The translations under genes and the position numbers were made by a program. 64,000 nucleotides of DNA from Talpa occidentalis (taxonomy: Eukaryota > Chordata > Mammalia > Eulipotyphla > Talpidae). The stretch is taken from NCBI RefSeq assembly GCF_014898055.3, contig NW_023601322.1, positions 5,847,312-5,911,311 on the forward strand. The letters run 5' to 3'. The notes below the pieces were generated by a model that made no database searches, was not told where the DNA came from, and saw only the letters and a list, made by a program, of their open reading frames with translations. Positions 22,608 to 33,732 of the stretch are shown here, one piece after another. Numbering within the stretch: position 1 is the first letter of the stretch; the number at the start of each line of letters is the position of its first letter.

Positions 22608-23134
22608 CTTTTCACTGTGCCCGCTGACGAGATCAAGTTGAGGCTTTTGAGATCCCATCAGATCTTTTCTGTGATTTTCCAGGGGTGCAGGTTACCCAGG
22701 TCTCAGGTGACTAAAAGGGAGAATGGATTGAGTGTCTTCAGTTAGCAGCTTCACAAAGGGTATTTTAAAGGTTCATTGACATGATATGTGTCTAGGGAAA
22801 AAAAAAAATCTGTAAAGGAATTATATGTCCAGGGAAGTAATTCTAAAGAGCCATAAAGAGGTCACAGTTTTTGTGTAGGGGATTAAAACCTAAAGAATTA
22901 CGCGTAGACTTTGAACTCTAAGAATGAGTAACAAGCAGTGGTGATAATTAGAGAAGATGGATGTCCTCACCAGCCCTCCCTGTCTCGCTTTGAAGCTTAA
23001 TTAATTAATGAAGTTAATCACATTCTCCTGGCGCTTCCTCCATTCTGTTTCAAGTCTACTGAAGGCTTGAAATTTCCAGCAAAATCCTTGGACAGTAAAC
23101 TGCGCTAATTTGGGACAGTTTCAGTTCTTACAGC
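22608..23134. other. Spacer between inverted-repeat arms
   Basis: About 527 bp of single-copy sequence. 22870-23100 has homeodomain-like clusters (AAGCTTAATTAATTAATG, GTTAATCACATT), making it a weak candidate for a conserved element. Confidence 0.35.
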
Positions 23135-23372
23135 GTCTGTGCTCCCCACCCCTCAGCTTGGTAGAAGGCAGCTGTGCCTGTGTTGTTGTTTTTTTTTTCA
23201 AGATTTATTTATTTATGCATATAAGAACTGGGGTGTAGGCCATGGGTGGGAGGTGGCAGGGTGAGAGGATTCACCAGAGACAGAGTGGGAAGCAGAACAG
23301 GCAGACTGACTGAAACACACTGCTGAGGGGAGCAGCGAGTGAGACAGGAGAGGTCTGCTGCGCCATGTGGGT
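23135..23372 (-). repeat. Inverted duplication, arm B
   Basis: 238-bp arm, reverse complement of arm A: GTCTGTGCTCCCCACCCCTC flank, T tract, then SINE tail and body. The SINE continues beyond the arm to its head at 23464, so arm A is the truncated partner. Confidence 0.85.
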
Positions 23373-23464
23373 AGCTCCCTGGCCGGGGATCAAACTTGTG
23401 CTGCATTGGCCACGATAACTTCATAGTGCTGAGACTTAATGCCTTGCTCCACCAGGGAGGCCCC
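23189..23464 (-). mobile_element. tRNA-derived SINE, minus, full length
   Basis: Tail, body, antisense B box (GGGGATCAAAC) and head CCACCAGGGAGGCCCCC. No matching target-site duplication is visible. The right flank instead has a 17-bp-period tandem duplication (CCCCCAACTAGGTTTT at 23461-23476 and 23478-23493). This fits rearrangement around the copy. Confidence 0.92.
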
Positions 23465-23502
23465 CAACTAGGTTTTGCCCCCAACTAGGTTTTAGATTGA
23501 AA

Positions 23503-23540
23503 CAGACACACACACACACACACACTCACACACACACACA
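23503..23540. repeat. (CA)n microsatellite
   Basis: CA repeat interrupted once by CACTCA. It gives the histidine/threonine run in the frame at 23497. Confidence 0.95.
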
Positions 23541-24480
23541 AAGCCCTATATTTGAATTGGTTATCAGTCTTTATGAGACAAATAAGCATAAGATTGTTAC
23601 CTCTCAAACAAACACAGAGCCAAATGCTCCAACTGTCAATATTTATCCTTTAAAACCAGAAGCCAATTATACCCTAGCCAAGCCCTAGAAAATTCCTATC
23701 AGTTTGTTCTTATTTCTTGGTGAATTAATTAATATGAGATAGGATTAAATTTCAAATTCGGTACATTTTCAAGCCCTGATTGGCATTATAGCTCTCAGGA
23801 CAAACACTATAGGCTATAGTTTACCTAAAATGTAAAAAGATTTTCTAAATCAAAGGAAAGCGATGGAACATGTATGGCATATCTATAACAACACAATTCC
23901 AAGAAGCATTTGATTTGAGTGGAAAAGTTATTGCCAGTGACAGAGATACTCTCTATGAGAAGCCAAAGGATATACTCTCTATGATAAAAGTGTTTATGTC
24001 CAAATTAAATACAGCCACTTAAATGGTAATAAAGCATGCAATGTAAGAAACTACCAATTTCTCATTGATTTTATTAGTTTAACTATAATATTTATTAAGA
24101 AAGCCTTGTCGATCTCAAATGTTTCTGATTTCATTATTTAATGAAAATAATTAAAATGTGCCTACCAAAGCTGATTGAGAGAAATATTTCCTCTATGGTT
24201 TATATGATTAATTTAATATCTACTACTATCATCCATTTCATTAAAGTAAGACTCAGTGGAATGAAAATGGGTTAAATAGTTTTCAGTATCTGTTTTGTAG
24301 GAAATGAAGCAGTTGGCTGACAAGAGATGCTGGCTATGCTGGGTAAACCTCCCAAGTGGATTCTACTCATTGTGAAAGAAAAGTTGGCAATCAACTTTTC
24401 CCTTCAGCCATGACATGCAGGTTTTCAGATGATAAGCAATCTGACCAGAATTATACAGAAAACTAATAAAAACATAATGC
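23541..24480. other. Unassigned AT-rich unique DNA
   Basis: Includes TTAATTAATATGAG and TCATTATTTAATGAAAATAATTAAAA words near 23723 and 24131. It is possibly a conserved non-coding element, with no gene. Confidence 0.35.
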
Positions 24481-24497
24481 AAAAGAATAATCCTAAA

Positions 24498-24766
24498 CAG
24501 GGCTCCATCATGGCGCAAGGGGTTAAGCACCTCACTATGAAGCAATCTACAGTCTCTGCAGCATGAGTTCGATCCCTGCTGGCCAGAGAGCATCCTACAT
24601 GGTGCAGCAGACCTCTCCTGTCTTGCCTGCTACTCCCCTCAGCAGTGTATTTCAGTCAGTCTGCCTGTTCTGTTCCCCACTCTGTCTCTGGTGAATCCTC
24701 TCACCTCCCGCATCTCTGGCCTATACCCCAACTCTTGTATGCAAAAATAAATAAATAAATAAATAA
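24498..24766 (+). mobile_element. tRNA-derived SINE (subfamily A), plus
   Basis: Head GGGCTCCATCATGGCGCAAG is altered from the usual CCTCCCTGGTGG. B box GTTCGATCCC, full body and (AAAT)n tail. Exact 17-bp target-site duplication AAAAGAATAATCCTAAA at 24481-24497 and 24767-24783. Confidence 0.95.
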
Positions 24767-24870
24767 AAAAGAATAATCCTAAAATACAGATGGAGCTTAG
24801 AAAAAACGGGAAATCCTAATAACTACGTTAATTCAACAAATACTTATTAGTCACTTTTTATATACCAAGG

Positions 24871-25110
24871 ACTTTTTTTTTAAAAGATTTTATTTTTGCA
24901 TGAACTGAGGGGCAGGCCAGAGGTGCAGGGGGTGAGAGGATTCACCAGAGACAGAGTAGAGAGCAAAATTTGCAGATCCACTGAAATGCACTGCTGAGAG
25001 GAGCAGTGGGTGAGACAGGAGAGGTCCACTGCACCATGTGGGTAGCTCTCTGGTCGGCCAGGGATCGAACTCAGGCCGCAGTGGTGATAGAGCTGAGACT
25101 AACCCCTAAA
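24871..25110 (-). mobile_element. tRNA-derived SINE, minus, damaged head
   Basis: T/A tract, tail, body and antisense B box (GGGATCGAAC near 25060), but the head degrades after GAGACTAACCCC. The flank at 25120-25129 (GGGCTCCATCATTG) resembles the altered head of the copy at 24498. No clear target-site duplication. Confidence 0.85.
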
Positions 25111-25129
25111 TGTCCTTGGGCTCCATCAT

Positions 25130-26775
25130 TGAACAAAACCGACAATATACTCTCCCTTTGCTGAGCTCACATTATACTTTGTGGGGTAAAGTTAAGACAT
25201 AAATAGTAAACTTATAATTATTATAATAAATTTATTATGAGTAAGCATTACATGCACAGTCATGGGTGCGTGATAATGGAATTATGGAGAAGTTGCTGAG
25301 GACGCACTGGCTCTGCAGGTCTTTGTGCAGTAGAGCAGAAGCAACATTTGAAATGTAAGAACCAGCAGCTATTTTGAGAAAAATCTACCAATTAACAGTC
25401 ATATAAAATTTTAAGCAGAGTGTTGAATATTCGATTATTGTAGACACCGAGTTAACACAGCAGCCTCATCTGTCAAGACAGCAAAGGGACGCAGCACCTT
25501 CAAGTTCAAAAATACACTGCATGCTTGTTTAATTTTTTTGATGAAACCAGGTAAAATAGAATGCACAAATTGTTTGTAAGAAACAAATATTTACTATTCC
25601 TATATGCACCAAGTACTTCTAAATTGAAGGCTACATATTTTATGAATTTCAACAGATAATAACAAAATATTTAATACATTATGCTAAAAATATTTCATTA
25701 TTTATTATTCTCCTTATAAGAAAATCCACTTTAACAGCGAATCAAAGGGTAATCAGTAAAAATGAAAGAAAAATATATTAGAGTTATATCTAACTGTATA
25801 TGCATATATTAAGAATTTTATGTTTAGGTTTATAGTCGCTTTTAAACATTTTTATTTTTTCTTAATTTCTTCTTTAAACATATGCTCACTTTTGTATCTA
25901 ATTTTATTTCCGTAAGTCCTACTGATTTCTTTTAGAGTCCCTGATTTCTATGCATTTCAGATGCCACAAAAAGTGATTCTACCTCTGGGTTTATTCATTT
26001 GTTCAGTGATGTTAAAATCTAACCATGTTAATAACTTAGTATTTTTCTTTCCTCGTATCCAAATATAAATACTACTTTATATCCATGTTGAAAGGGATGG
26101 AATGTTCCAGTGAAAGAAAAACAACTTGGACTTTCCATTTGAAAAACGAATTATTTCTCTTTTCATTTCTTGAGTTTTAAAAATAATGAGAAATATTTGC
26201 ATTGAGCTCATTTCTGATTTCAGATCACAGCTATGTTGAGGTGAAGGACATTTTGCTTTTCCTCAGGTAAAAGAAAGTGGCCCAATACGAGGGCACCAAA
26301 ATAGTTTCCATAATAAGTCACCGTCATTTTGTCGCTTGGCTTTTTTCTCCTATTCCTTTATTCACAAGCTCTTATGAACACCACTTACATTTCCTTTCTC
26401 TGTGACCCTGGAGATGATGTGTTTTCCAGATGTTTTTTGTTTTGTTTTGTTTTGTTTTTTCCCTTTTGCCTGAAGATGAAAAGCCCTTTTATTTGGCAAG
26501 ATGTTCAAATCACCATGCCTATGGATTTCTAAAAAATCAGCTGGAAACGTTAATAATGCAATGTCTATAACTTAGAAGCGGCGAGTGTGGAAACTAGAAA
26601 AGGGCCTGATGACCCACACGCGAGGGTGAACCGTCCTGCCGAGTGACGTGGGGAGATCAGGAGGCCGTCAGCCCGTCACAGAGTTTTAAGAGAAAAGAGA
26701 AAAAAAGCAGTGCCTCTCATGAATATCCCAGAAAAGACAAATTGAGAGTAGAATTAGATTTTCTTTGTGCTTGTT
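25130..26775. other. Unassigned AT-rich DNA
   Basis: No gene. A (TTTTG)n run lies at about 26434-26457. 26570-26700 is CpG-containing and more complex (AAGCGGCGAGTG, GAGTGACGTGGGG, the latter a CRE-like TGACGT). Confidence 0.4.
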
Positions 26776-26792
26776 TTACCTAACATATTTTA

Positions 26793-27063
26793 TTTTATTT
26801 TTTTAAGATTTATTTATTTATGCAAACAACTGGGGTATAGGCCAGAGATCCTGGGGGTGAGAGGATTCACAAGAGACAGAGTGGGGGACAGAACAGGCAG
26901 ACTGACTGAAATACATTGCTGAGGGGAGCAGCTGGCCAGTCAGGAGAGGTCTGCCTCACCATGTGGGTAGCTCCCTGGCCGGCCAGCGATGGAACTTATG
27001 CTGCAGGGGCTGTGGATTGCTCCACAGTGTGATGCTTAACCCCTTGTGCCACCAGGGAGGCCC
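26793..27063 (-). mobile_element. tRNA-derived SINE (subfamily A), minus
   Basis: Full-length. Exact 17-bp target-site duplication TTACCTAACATATTTTA at 26776-26792 and 27064-27080. Confidence 0.95.
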
Positions 27064-27080
27064 TTACCTAACATATTTTA

Positions 27081-28440
27081 ATTGGAAAAGATGGAGAAAA
27101 ATACAAACTAGACATTTGGTGGAGAATGTAACATAATACACAGCGATGGGGACGTGGCCTTGCTGTCTGTGATGTGATAACTCCATGTTGCCCCCATAAA
27201 GAATGTCAAAAATTAAAGTGAAAGGGAGAGCAAGCAAAAGAGGTTAGAAATACCTTTCTGTGCTACTTGCATTTTCTAATCTTAATAAGTCTATTTTCAT
27301 GAGGTGAAAGAGTAAAAGAAAAATCACAGCAGTGCTGGAAAGCATCTTAGGAGTTAAATTCTTGCCATGCCTTATAAAAATCACAGTCTGCCCAAATCAC
27401 CACACCAACAGTGAGTTGTTTAAATATGTCATAATGCATTCAGTTTCGGAGCCATTCTGAAAAAGGCTCTGCATTGCACACTGATTGTGAATATCCCACG
27501 CGCGTTGTCCACCTGTCACAGCAAAGGCGGGTGCTGATGAGGAGCATGCTGGGGAAAGACAGCACCGGCACCTGTCTACACAGACCCAAGTCGGAGCGTG
27601 AGACGATGCTTGGTGACCTCAATATTAATTAAATTCTATCCTGCTTGTGCTCATTTGTGCACATCCGAGATAACACTAACAGAACAATTTTTTTTTGGGG
27701 GGGGGATACTATCTAATCACAACAGAAGAGGCGTCTAAGTAGTCTACTTTGCGATGAATTGACATTTAGTTTGTTACTAATCAACAATAGTGCATCTCCT
27801 CACTTTCGGAAAAAAATGCCTTCTTCAATATTTTGCACTGATGGACTGGCTTCCTCTATGACGCCAGCACATGTTAGAGGATTGCAAGTTTTCTGATTAG
27901 CTCTAAAATTCTGATAGCGCTAAAGCTCAAAATGTACATGTGTTTTCAAGATGCTTATGGGTACAGCTCTTGATTATCTGTATGAATGGTGTGAAGTATT
28001 GAATTGATTAAATACACAGTGAAAATCATCAAAACTCATATTAGTTAGTTTCAACCACTCTCCCTGTACCTGAACCTCATAAGAAACCACAGAAGTTAAG
28101 CACGTATATGATAATATTATCCAGCACTAGGCTACTTCCCTGCCTAATCTATTAGCAAACACTGGCAGGAAAGTGATTTGAACAATAGGGATATAAAATA
28201 ACAAGAGACAAAAAACAGTTGATGAATCTTGAGGACAATAGATTTCATGTTTATAAAAATAATGTAGAAATCATTGATGGTGTTGTTCAAAATGCGTTAA
28301 GAGCTGTTGAGTTTGGATTTTATCACAAAGTTTAATTTAAGGGTTAGATGTTACATTGTATCATATTTCCACACATCTTTAACAAAAATGTAATTTTCAC
28401 TTGCCTCACTTCAGATTACTTTTTTCCACAAAATATTCGA
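27081..28440. other. Unique DNA with candidate conserved block
   Basis: 27420-27690 is non-repetitive, CpG-bearing and mixed in composition. It has CCACGCGCGTTGTCCACCTG (with E-box CACCTG), then AATATTAATTAAATTC. A conserved regulatory element is possible. The rest is unremarkable, with no gene. Confidence 0.3.
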
Positions 28441-28442
28441 CC

Positions 28443-28690
28443 ATACCAGAAAGAGCATGAACCTTAGAGACAGCCTGGACTTTTGAATTCCTGCTCAGCT
28501 TGATGAATAAGCACATGTTGATGAATTAGGATGTGGGTTTAAAATTGCTGAACCTTGCTTTCATCCTCTGAGAATGTATGTAAATAAGATATACATTATA
28601 TATTTTTTGCCATGGGGTATGTATTAAACATAAGTGTAATTGGAATTTATTTGGCACATAATAAGCACTTTGGAAACAGTAGTTTTCCTT
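28443..28690 (+). mobile_element. MIR SINE relic, plus
   Basis: MIR order is recognisable: AGAGCATGAACCTTAGAGACAG, TCCTGCTCAGCTTGATG, AAAATTGCTGAACCTTGCTTTCATCCTCTG, TATGTAAATAAGATA, then TTTGGCACATAATAAGCACT. Strongly diverged and ancient. Confidence 0.7.
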
Positions 28691-28840
28691 CTACCTTCCC
28701 AAACATGAATCCCATGTTTACATAGAAAACACTCCATTACTCAGTGTATTAAGTTCATATAAAGAGGTAATTAATAAAAATATTTGAAGAACTATGCTGA
28801 GGAATAGCAATACTTTTGGAATAAATTTAAATAGCAACAG

Positions 28841-29118
28841 AGGCCTCCCTGGTGGTGCAAGGGGTTAAGCATTAGCACTAAGAAGCTATCTGCAGCTACT
28901 GCAGCATGAGTTCTATCCCCTGCCAGGGAGGTGACACACATGGCACAGCAGGCCTCTCGTGCCTCTCCCGCTGCTCCCCTCAGCAGTGTATTTCAGTAGA
29001 TCCGCCTGTTCCTCTGCTCCCCACTCTGTCTCTGGTGAATCCTCTCATCTCCTCACCCCCCGCACCTCTGGTCTGTACCCCAGTTCCTGTGTGCAAAAAT
29101 AAATAAAGCTTTAAAAAA
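28841..29118 (+). mobile_element. tRNA-derived SINE (subfamily A), plus
   Basis: Head AGGCCTCCCTGGTGGTGCAA, mutated B box (GTTCTATCCC), body and AAATAAATAAAGC tail. Any target-site duplication is short at best (AACAG at both ends). Confidence 0.92.
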
Positions 29119-31575
29119 ACAGCGACTCCCACAAGGCCCATAGTGATCAAGGTCAGAAGACCTTCATTTACCTTTATAAGCTTAGGTACTTTAGAGATTG
29201 TCTGGTTTCAGGAAACTAACTCTATGGTGATACCATAGGAAATAGCCTTGTAGATGCATGCCTTGGCGCGCAAGGTGGCAGTAAAGAAATCTAGCTTCTC
29301 TCTGTGTCTGGAAGGATACAGGGCAACCTAAACTTTTGTCTCATTCTTTAGAATGCTATGTAACAGAACAGCTAGAACTGCTATCTGTGCATGGGAAAAC
29401 TAGTTGAGAACATCATATATTTTTGCTAGGAGGCATTGTTATAATACCCTATCTCACTTACAACATTATGTGTAGAACTTGCTTTTTTGATTTTATGGAC
29501 CTTATAATAAGCTATGAGCTATCGCAGTGCAGAGGCAAAACAAGACGCAAGCTTATTAAATCTTTTCTTAAAAAGTTCTGAATTTAAATGTAACGACAGT
29601 ATTTTGTTAAATTTGGAAAGTCAAGAAAAAGGAATGCCAACGCTGACGTGGAACACTCTCAGTCATAATTCAGAGCTGCTATGGGAATTTGAGCCTCAAG
29701 CATACAGAAAAGAAAGAAACAGAGACAAGGAAGCAGCCAAAATATAATTGGGAGCAGCTTGGAAAACCTTTTCCATACAACTCTTCTTGATGTCTGTGCT
29801 TTCAGTTGTAATTTTTAAGATTTTCTTTGAGAATTTTTCTCTTACTTTCCTAAATTATTCTACTTGGAAAAAAATGTGGAAGAGCAAGTGAAATGAAAAA
29901 TGAGAAATATTTCACCACACTCTGTGTGCTCTAATTTGTCTTAAGATTTCACTCTCCTTAGAAATGCCCCTTTAGTCAAGGATTCATTCATTCTTCTTAG
30001 CAAACTTTAAGTAATTTTCTGCATTTCACGGAGACAGATCTGAAAATGTAAGCATTTCTTCACATGGACAGTGACATATGCCTGCTGACTCAGGGGCCCC
30101 TCCACCCTTCAAATCTTCTAATAAAAATAAGGCACTCAAGAAAATAAATTAGCACATTTCAAGCACAGGTTTACTCTGTAGTTCTTTACTCCATTATCAT
30201 CACTGAATTAAATTAGGGAGATGTTAAAATTCTATTCTTTTCAAAGATATTATTTGATACAAAGTTGAAGGCTATTTTCCCATGATGTATGTGGCCAGAA
30301 TTTGCAAACCCTGGAGATTATTTAGAAATATAATTATGTACAGATTATGAAAGAAATGTGTTTTGTGGAGCCTGGCTGTATATTCTTTTTTTCTGGTGGG
30401 TGATCTCATATATGACAGGGTCAGCCTTGATCTTCAAACTGGACTGCAAGTAAATATGAAAGAAAGATGACCGAGACTTGATCCTATTCTTTAATCACCA
30501 AAGATGTGAAATAAGCACAGAACTATCACAGAGAAATGCTACAAATCATCAATCAGACAAATGGCACCGGTAACAGTGACATGATCTTCGATTTCTCTGA
30601 ATATCCACAGATATAAATAAAGCAACTAGAACAGCAAGTCAAGGAGACCATAACTGACCCGCATCCCAGATAAACCACAAGATGATGTTACCTGGCGTCC
30701 TCTTAACCATAGACTGTGAGATGTGTGAATTTGGAGGGAAGGGATGGGTCACGGGAATCACTTACAAGAGCAGTGAGACCAGGTCATTTTGACAATGAAG
30801 AGAGAAGGTGGGTAACAGACCAATGGATTCATGAACCAGAGAGCCAAGAAAGCAAACAGTCGAAGCAAGTTTACCAGAATGAAGTGATCCTAGTTCAGCC
30901 TGGAAGCTCAGCGGGTGTTCTGTGAAGGGCAGGCTAAGTGGGAGAGATGATTTCACTACGCATTTTGCTAGGGAGTCAGGAGAAACTTGGAAAGTTTGTG
31001 GGGTGTAGGTATAGTCTAAGCCTTATGAACATTATATGCCCACAATTCAGGCTGTTTTCTCAGATAAAATTTGAAATCAAGGAAGGGGAACGAAGGAAAG
31101 CTGGAAAATGATTGCCTAAGAATAGGATCAATATTTTAAAAAGACAGAGACATTAGGGCCATGAAAAGGGATCGAATGCACCGCAGGGGGTGTTTCTCGG
31201 GAAGATTCCCCTTGCTTCTTTGACACCTCATTGAATGTTGTCACTTGATCTCACGCTTAGGCTCAGCACTCAAGTGTATTCAAGTTGTCAACGTGAGAGG
31301 CCTGTTTCCTCCAGCAAGGTCAGCCTGAACTTCCCGCCAGAGAAAAATGACAGTCGTGCTCTCTGCTCTTTTCCGCCCCTTAACTAACCTGCTCATTTTT
31401 AGGTAACTAGAAAAGCACACAGAGTTTTAAGAAGCAATGCAGAGAGACGTCTGAACTCTTTATCCAGTTTGTCCCTGTGCTTAGACCTTGCACACCCATG
31501 CCAGGGGATCACAGCCAGGAGGTTGAACTTGCTACAGTCAAGATGAAGACAGTTCCGTCAATACCAGGGGCCCTT
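29119..31575. other. Unassigned unique DNA
   Basis: No recognised repeat or gene. The 77-codon frame at 29514-29747 and the 69-codon frame at 30716-30925 have no recognisable domains. Confidence 0.4.
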
Positions 31576-31579
31576 CTGT

Positions 31580-31820
31580 GGCCTTTTCATGGTAACACCG
31601 ACTTCCATCCCACGCTCCCACCCTCTACTGAACTGCTAGTCACCACTAATGTATTCTCTGTTCTATAATTTTGTCATTTCAATGATGTTGATTTAATAGA
31701 ATCATATAGGATGTGATCTTTTGGTATTATTTTTTTCACATGGCACAATTAGTTCCAGGTTCTTCAGGTGACTCTGTGCATCACCAATTCCTATAATAGT
31801 GTGGACGTTTCTCAAGATAT
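31580..31820 (-). mobile_element. Decayed L1M, antisense
   Basis: Antisense L1 series: CTGCTAGTCACCACTAATGTATTCTCTGTTC, TTTCAATGATGTTGATTTAATAGAATCATATAGGATGTG, CACATGGCACAATTAGTTCCAGGTTCTTCAGG. Interrupted at its right side by the SINE. Confidence 0.65.
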
Positions 31821-31833
31821 TAAAAATAGACCT

Positions 31834-32105
31834 GGGCCTCCCTAGTGGCGCAAGGGGGTAAGACACAACCATGAAGCTATCCGCAGCCACTGCAGCATAA
31901 GTTCGATTTCCGGCCAGCCAGGGAGCAACCCACGTGGCGCGGCAGACCTCTCCTGACTCGCCCACTGCTCCCCTCAGCAGGGTATTTTAGTCAATCTGCC
32001 TGTTCTCTTCCCCACTCTGTCTCTCGTGAATCCTCTCACCCCCTAGACTTCTGGCCTATACCACAATTCTTGGGTGCATAAATAAATAAATCTTTAAAAA
32101 TATAA
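31834..32105 (+). mobile_element. tRNA-derived SINE (subfamily A), plus
   Basis: Head GGGCCTCCCTAGTGGCGCAA, B-box-like GTTCGATTTC, full body and AAATAAATAAATC tail. Target-site duplication TAAAAATAGACCT / TAAAAATAGATCT at 31821-31833 and 32106-32118. Confidence 0.95.
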
Positions 32106-32118
32106 TAAAAATAGATCT

Positions 32119-32330
32119 ACCAAACAATCCAACAATTCCTGTCAAGGTATCTATCCAAAGAATGTAAAAGTATTAATTCAAAAGGATATATGTACACCTA
32201 TGTTTAACACCTATTGAAACGATTTACCAAAACCAAGTTATGAAGCACATGAGTACCCAGGGACAGATGAATAGCTCAAGAAGAGGTGTGATGTACACAC
32301 ATGGAATACTAGTCCTTTCTAGGAGAGTTC
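32119..32330 (+). mobile_element. Decayed L1M fragment, plus
   Basis: L1 ORF2-like text in plus orientation: CCAACAATTCCTGTCAAGGTATCTATCCAAAGAATG, GGACAGATGAATAGCTCAAG, ACACACATGGAATACTAGTCC. Opposite in orientation to the L1M fragment on the other side of the SINE. Confidence 0.55.
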
Positions 32331-33620
32331 ACTGCCTGAAAGTGGTTTGGTATTTGATTCTTTATAAAACTATCTTAACTGTGTAGAAATTAAATCGACA
32401 CTCCTTACTTCTAATCTTACAATTTTAAAAGTCATACATCAAAGAATTGTTATTCCACTAACTAATTAGCAGGTAAATTTGTAATACTTCCTTCTTTTAA
32501 GGACACTAACATATGAGTGGATAATGCGAATAACAAAAAATTGTTGAAATACATTGTTTCGCCAAGATATTTAAACTATTTTATGCTACTCCATAAGCTT
32601 CTTAGGATTAAAGTGGAAAAGCTAGACATTATATTTATATAAAAAAACCTGTATTGTCTACATAGACTATGATGCAAAATACTAAGAGAATTACAACATC
32701 AAGCACACACAACGGAGAACTCATATGAGGCATGCAAAAGATGAAATTTATTGTAAAGAACAAAAGAGAAGTTGCTTTGTTTAAAATGTGATGGAGAAAG
32801 ATTTGGCTGGCTTTTTTCTCTGGCATGATAAAAATACAGACGTCCACGTCTAGAATCGGATGGACATTGTCATCATATGGAACAGGACAGCACAACATGC
32901 ACTTGCAGCACATAACAAACCCATTTTGTATCAATTTCTTTTTTTATCTTTTTTTCTTTATATATATTTTACATCATTGTTCATTTTTAAACAATTTTCC
33001 TCACCCCCCTCACCTCAGGTGGAGTCCCTGTGGAATTTCCTTCACCAGTTTACCTCTGCAGCATCACCTCAGTCCCCTGTGCTGCTCCCTTCCTCCCTAG
33101 GATTCCTCTCCCTTCTCCCCTGCAGGTCAGTTTAAAACACAAAGCCATTACCTGGGATTATGGCTGCTGCAGCCCTTGAGAAAAGAGTCAACACCAATTT
33201 GAAATCCTCAGTAGGCTGTTCTGATTCCCTTGCCTTCTTCCTATATCATCCAGATTACCAGCAATCACAGGAAGAGTGAAAGCTGGAGAATCCAGAGGAC
33301 CAGGGGGTAGGGGTAGTGGAAGGTAATTTAGATCGTTTTTGAGGCAACAAGCAAATAGCATCATATTGGAGCAAAGATCATCCTATTGGTCAATGGAAGT
33401 AGCTGCATCGTGACTTAAGACTAGCACCAAGACCACATACTCTCATTCCTTGCTGTGTTCGTTCCAGGCCACACAGGGGAATGACCCTGATTCAATCAGA
33501 ATCAAGCACAGGTGACGCATGAGATCACAGCCCAGGCGGCGTCCAGAGGGCTTCCTCGAGCTGATGATGCACCCACATTTCAGCAGTTTCTATAGATGTT
33601 TGTCTCCCAGCTTCTTCTTA
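32331..33620. other. Unassigned DNA
   Basis: 32930-33125 changes from a T-rich run to a C/T-rich run (CCTCACCCCCCTCACC...) and may be an unrecognised antisense retroelement. No gene. The 91-99-codon frames here are compositional. Confidence 0.4.
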
Positions 33621-33621
33621 C

Positions 33622-33732
33622 CTTTCCTGATTCGGAATAGCTGGAGGTGGAGCCTAGAATCAATATTTAAGCAAACAGCCAACTAAACTCGTCTAGGTGA
33701 TGTGCTCACACGGTCAAATTTCAGAAACCACT
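33622..33732 (+). mobile_element. MER5-like hAT DNA-transposon relic
   Basis: The 3' half of a MER5-type nonautonomous hAT element: CCTGATTCGGAATAGCTGGAGGTGGAGCC, TCAATATTTAAGCAAACAGCC, TCTAGGTGATGTGCTCAC, ending AGAAACCACT (consensus end GAGAACCACTG). Ancient, no transposase. Confidence 0.6.

Noticed and set aside
22256..22658. Overlapping 99- and 84-codon minus frames
   Set aside because: SINE body in antisense plus its T tract (poly-F). Artefact.
24871..25129. Possible duplication of the altered SINE head (GGGCTCCATCAT) from 24498
   Set aside because: The similarity is only about 12 nt next to a degraded SINE head. Too short to separate from chance or shared ancestry.
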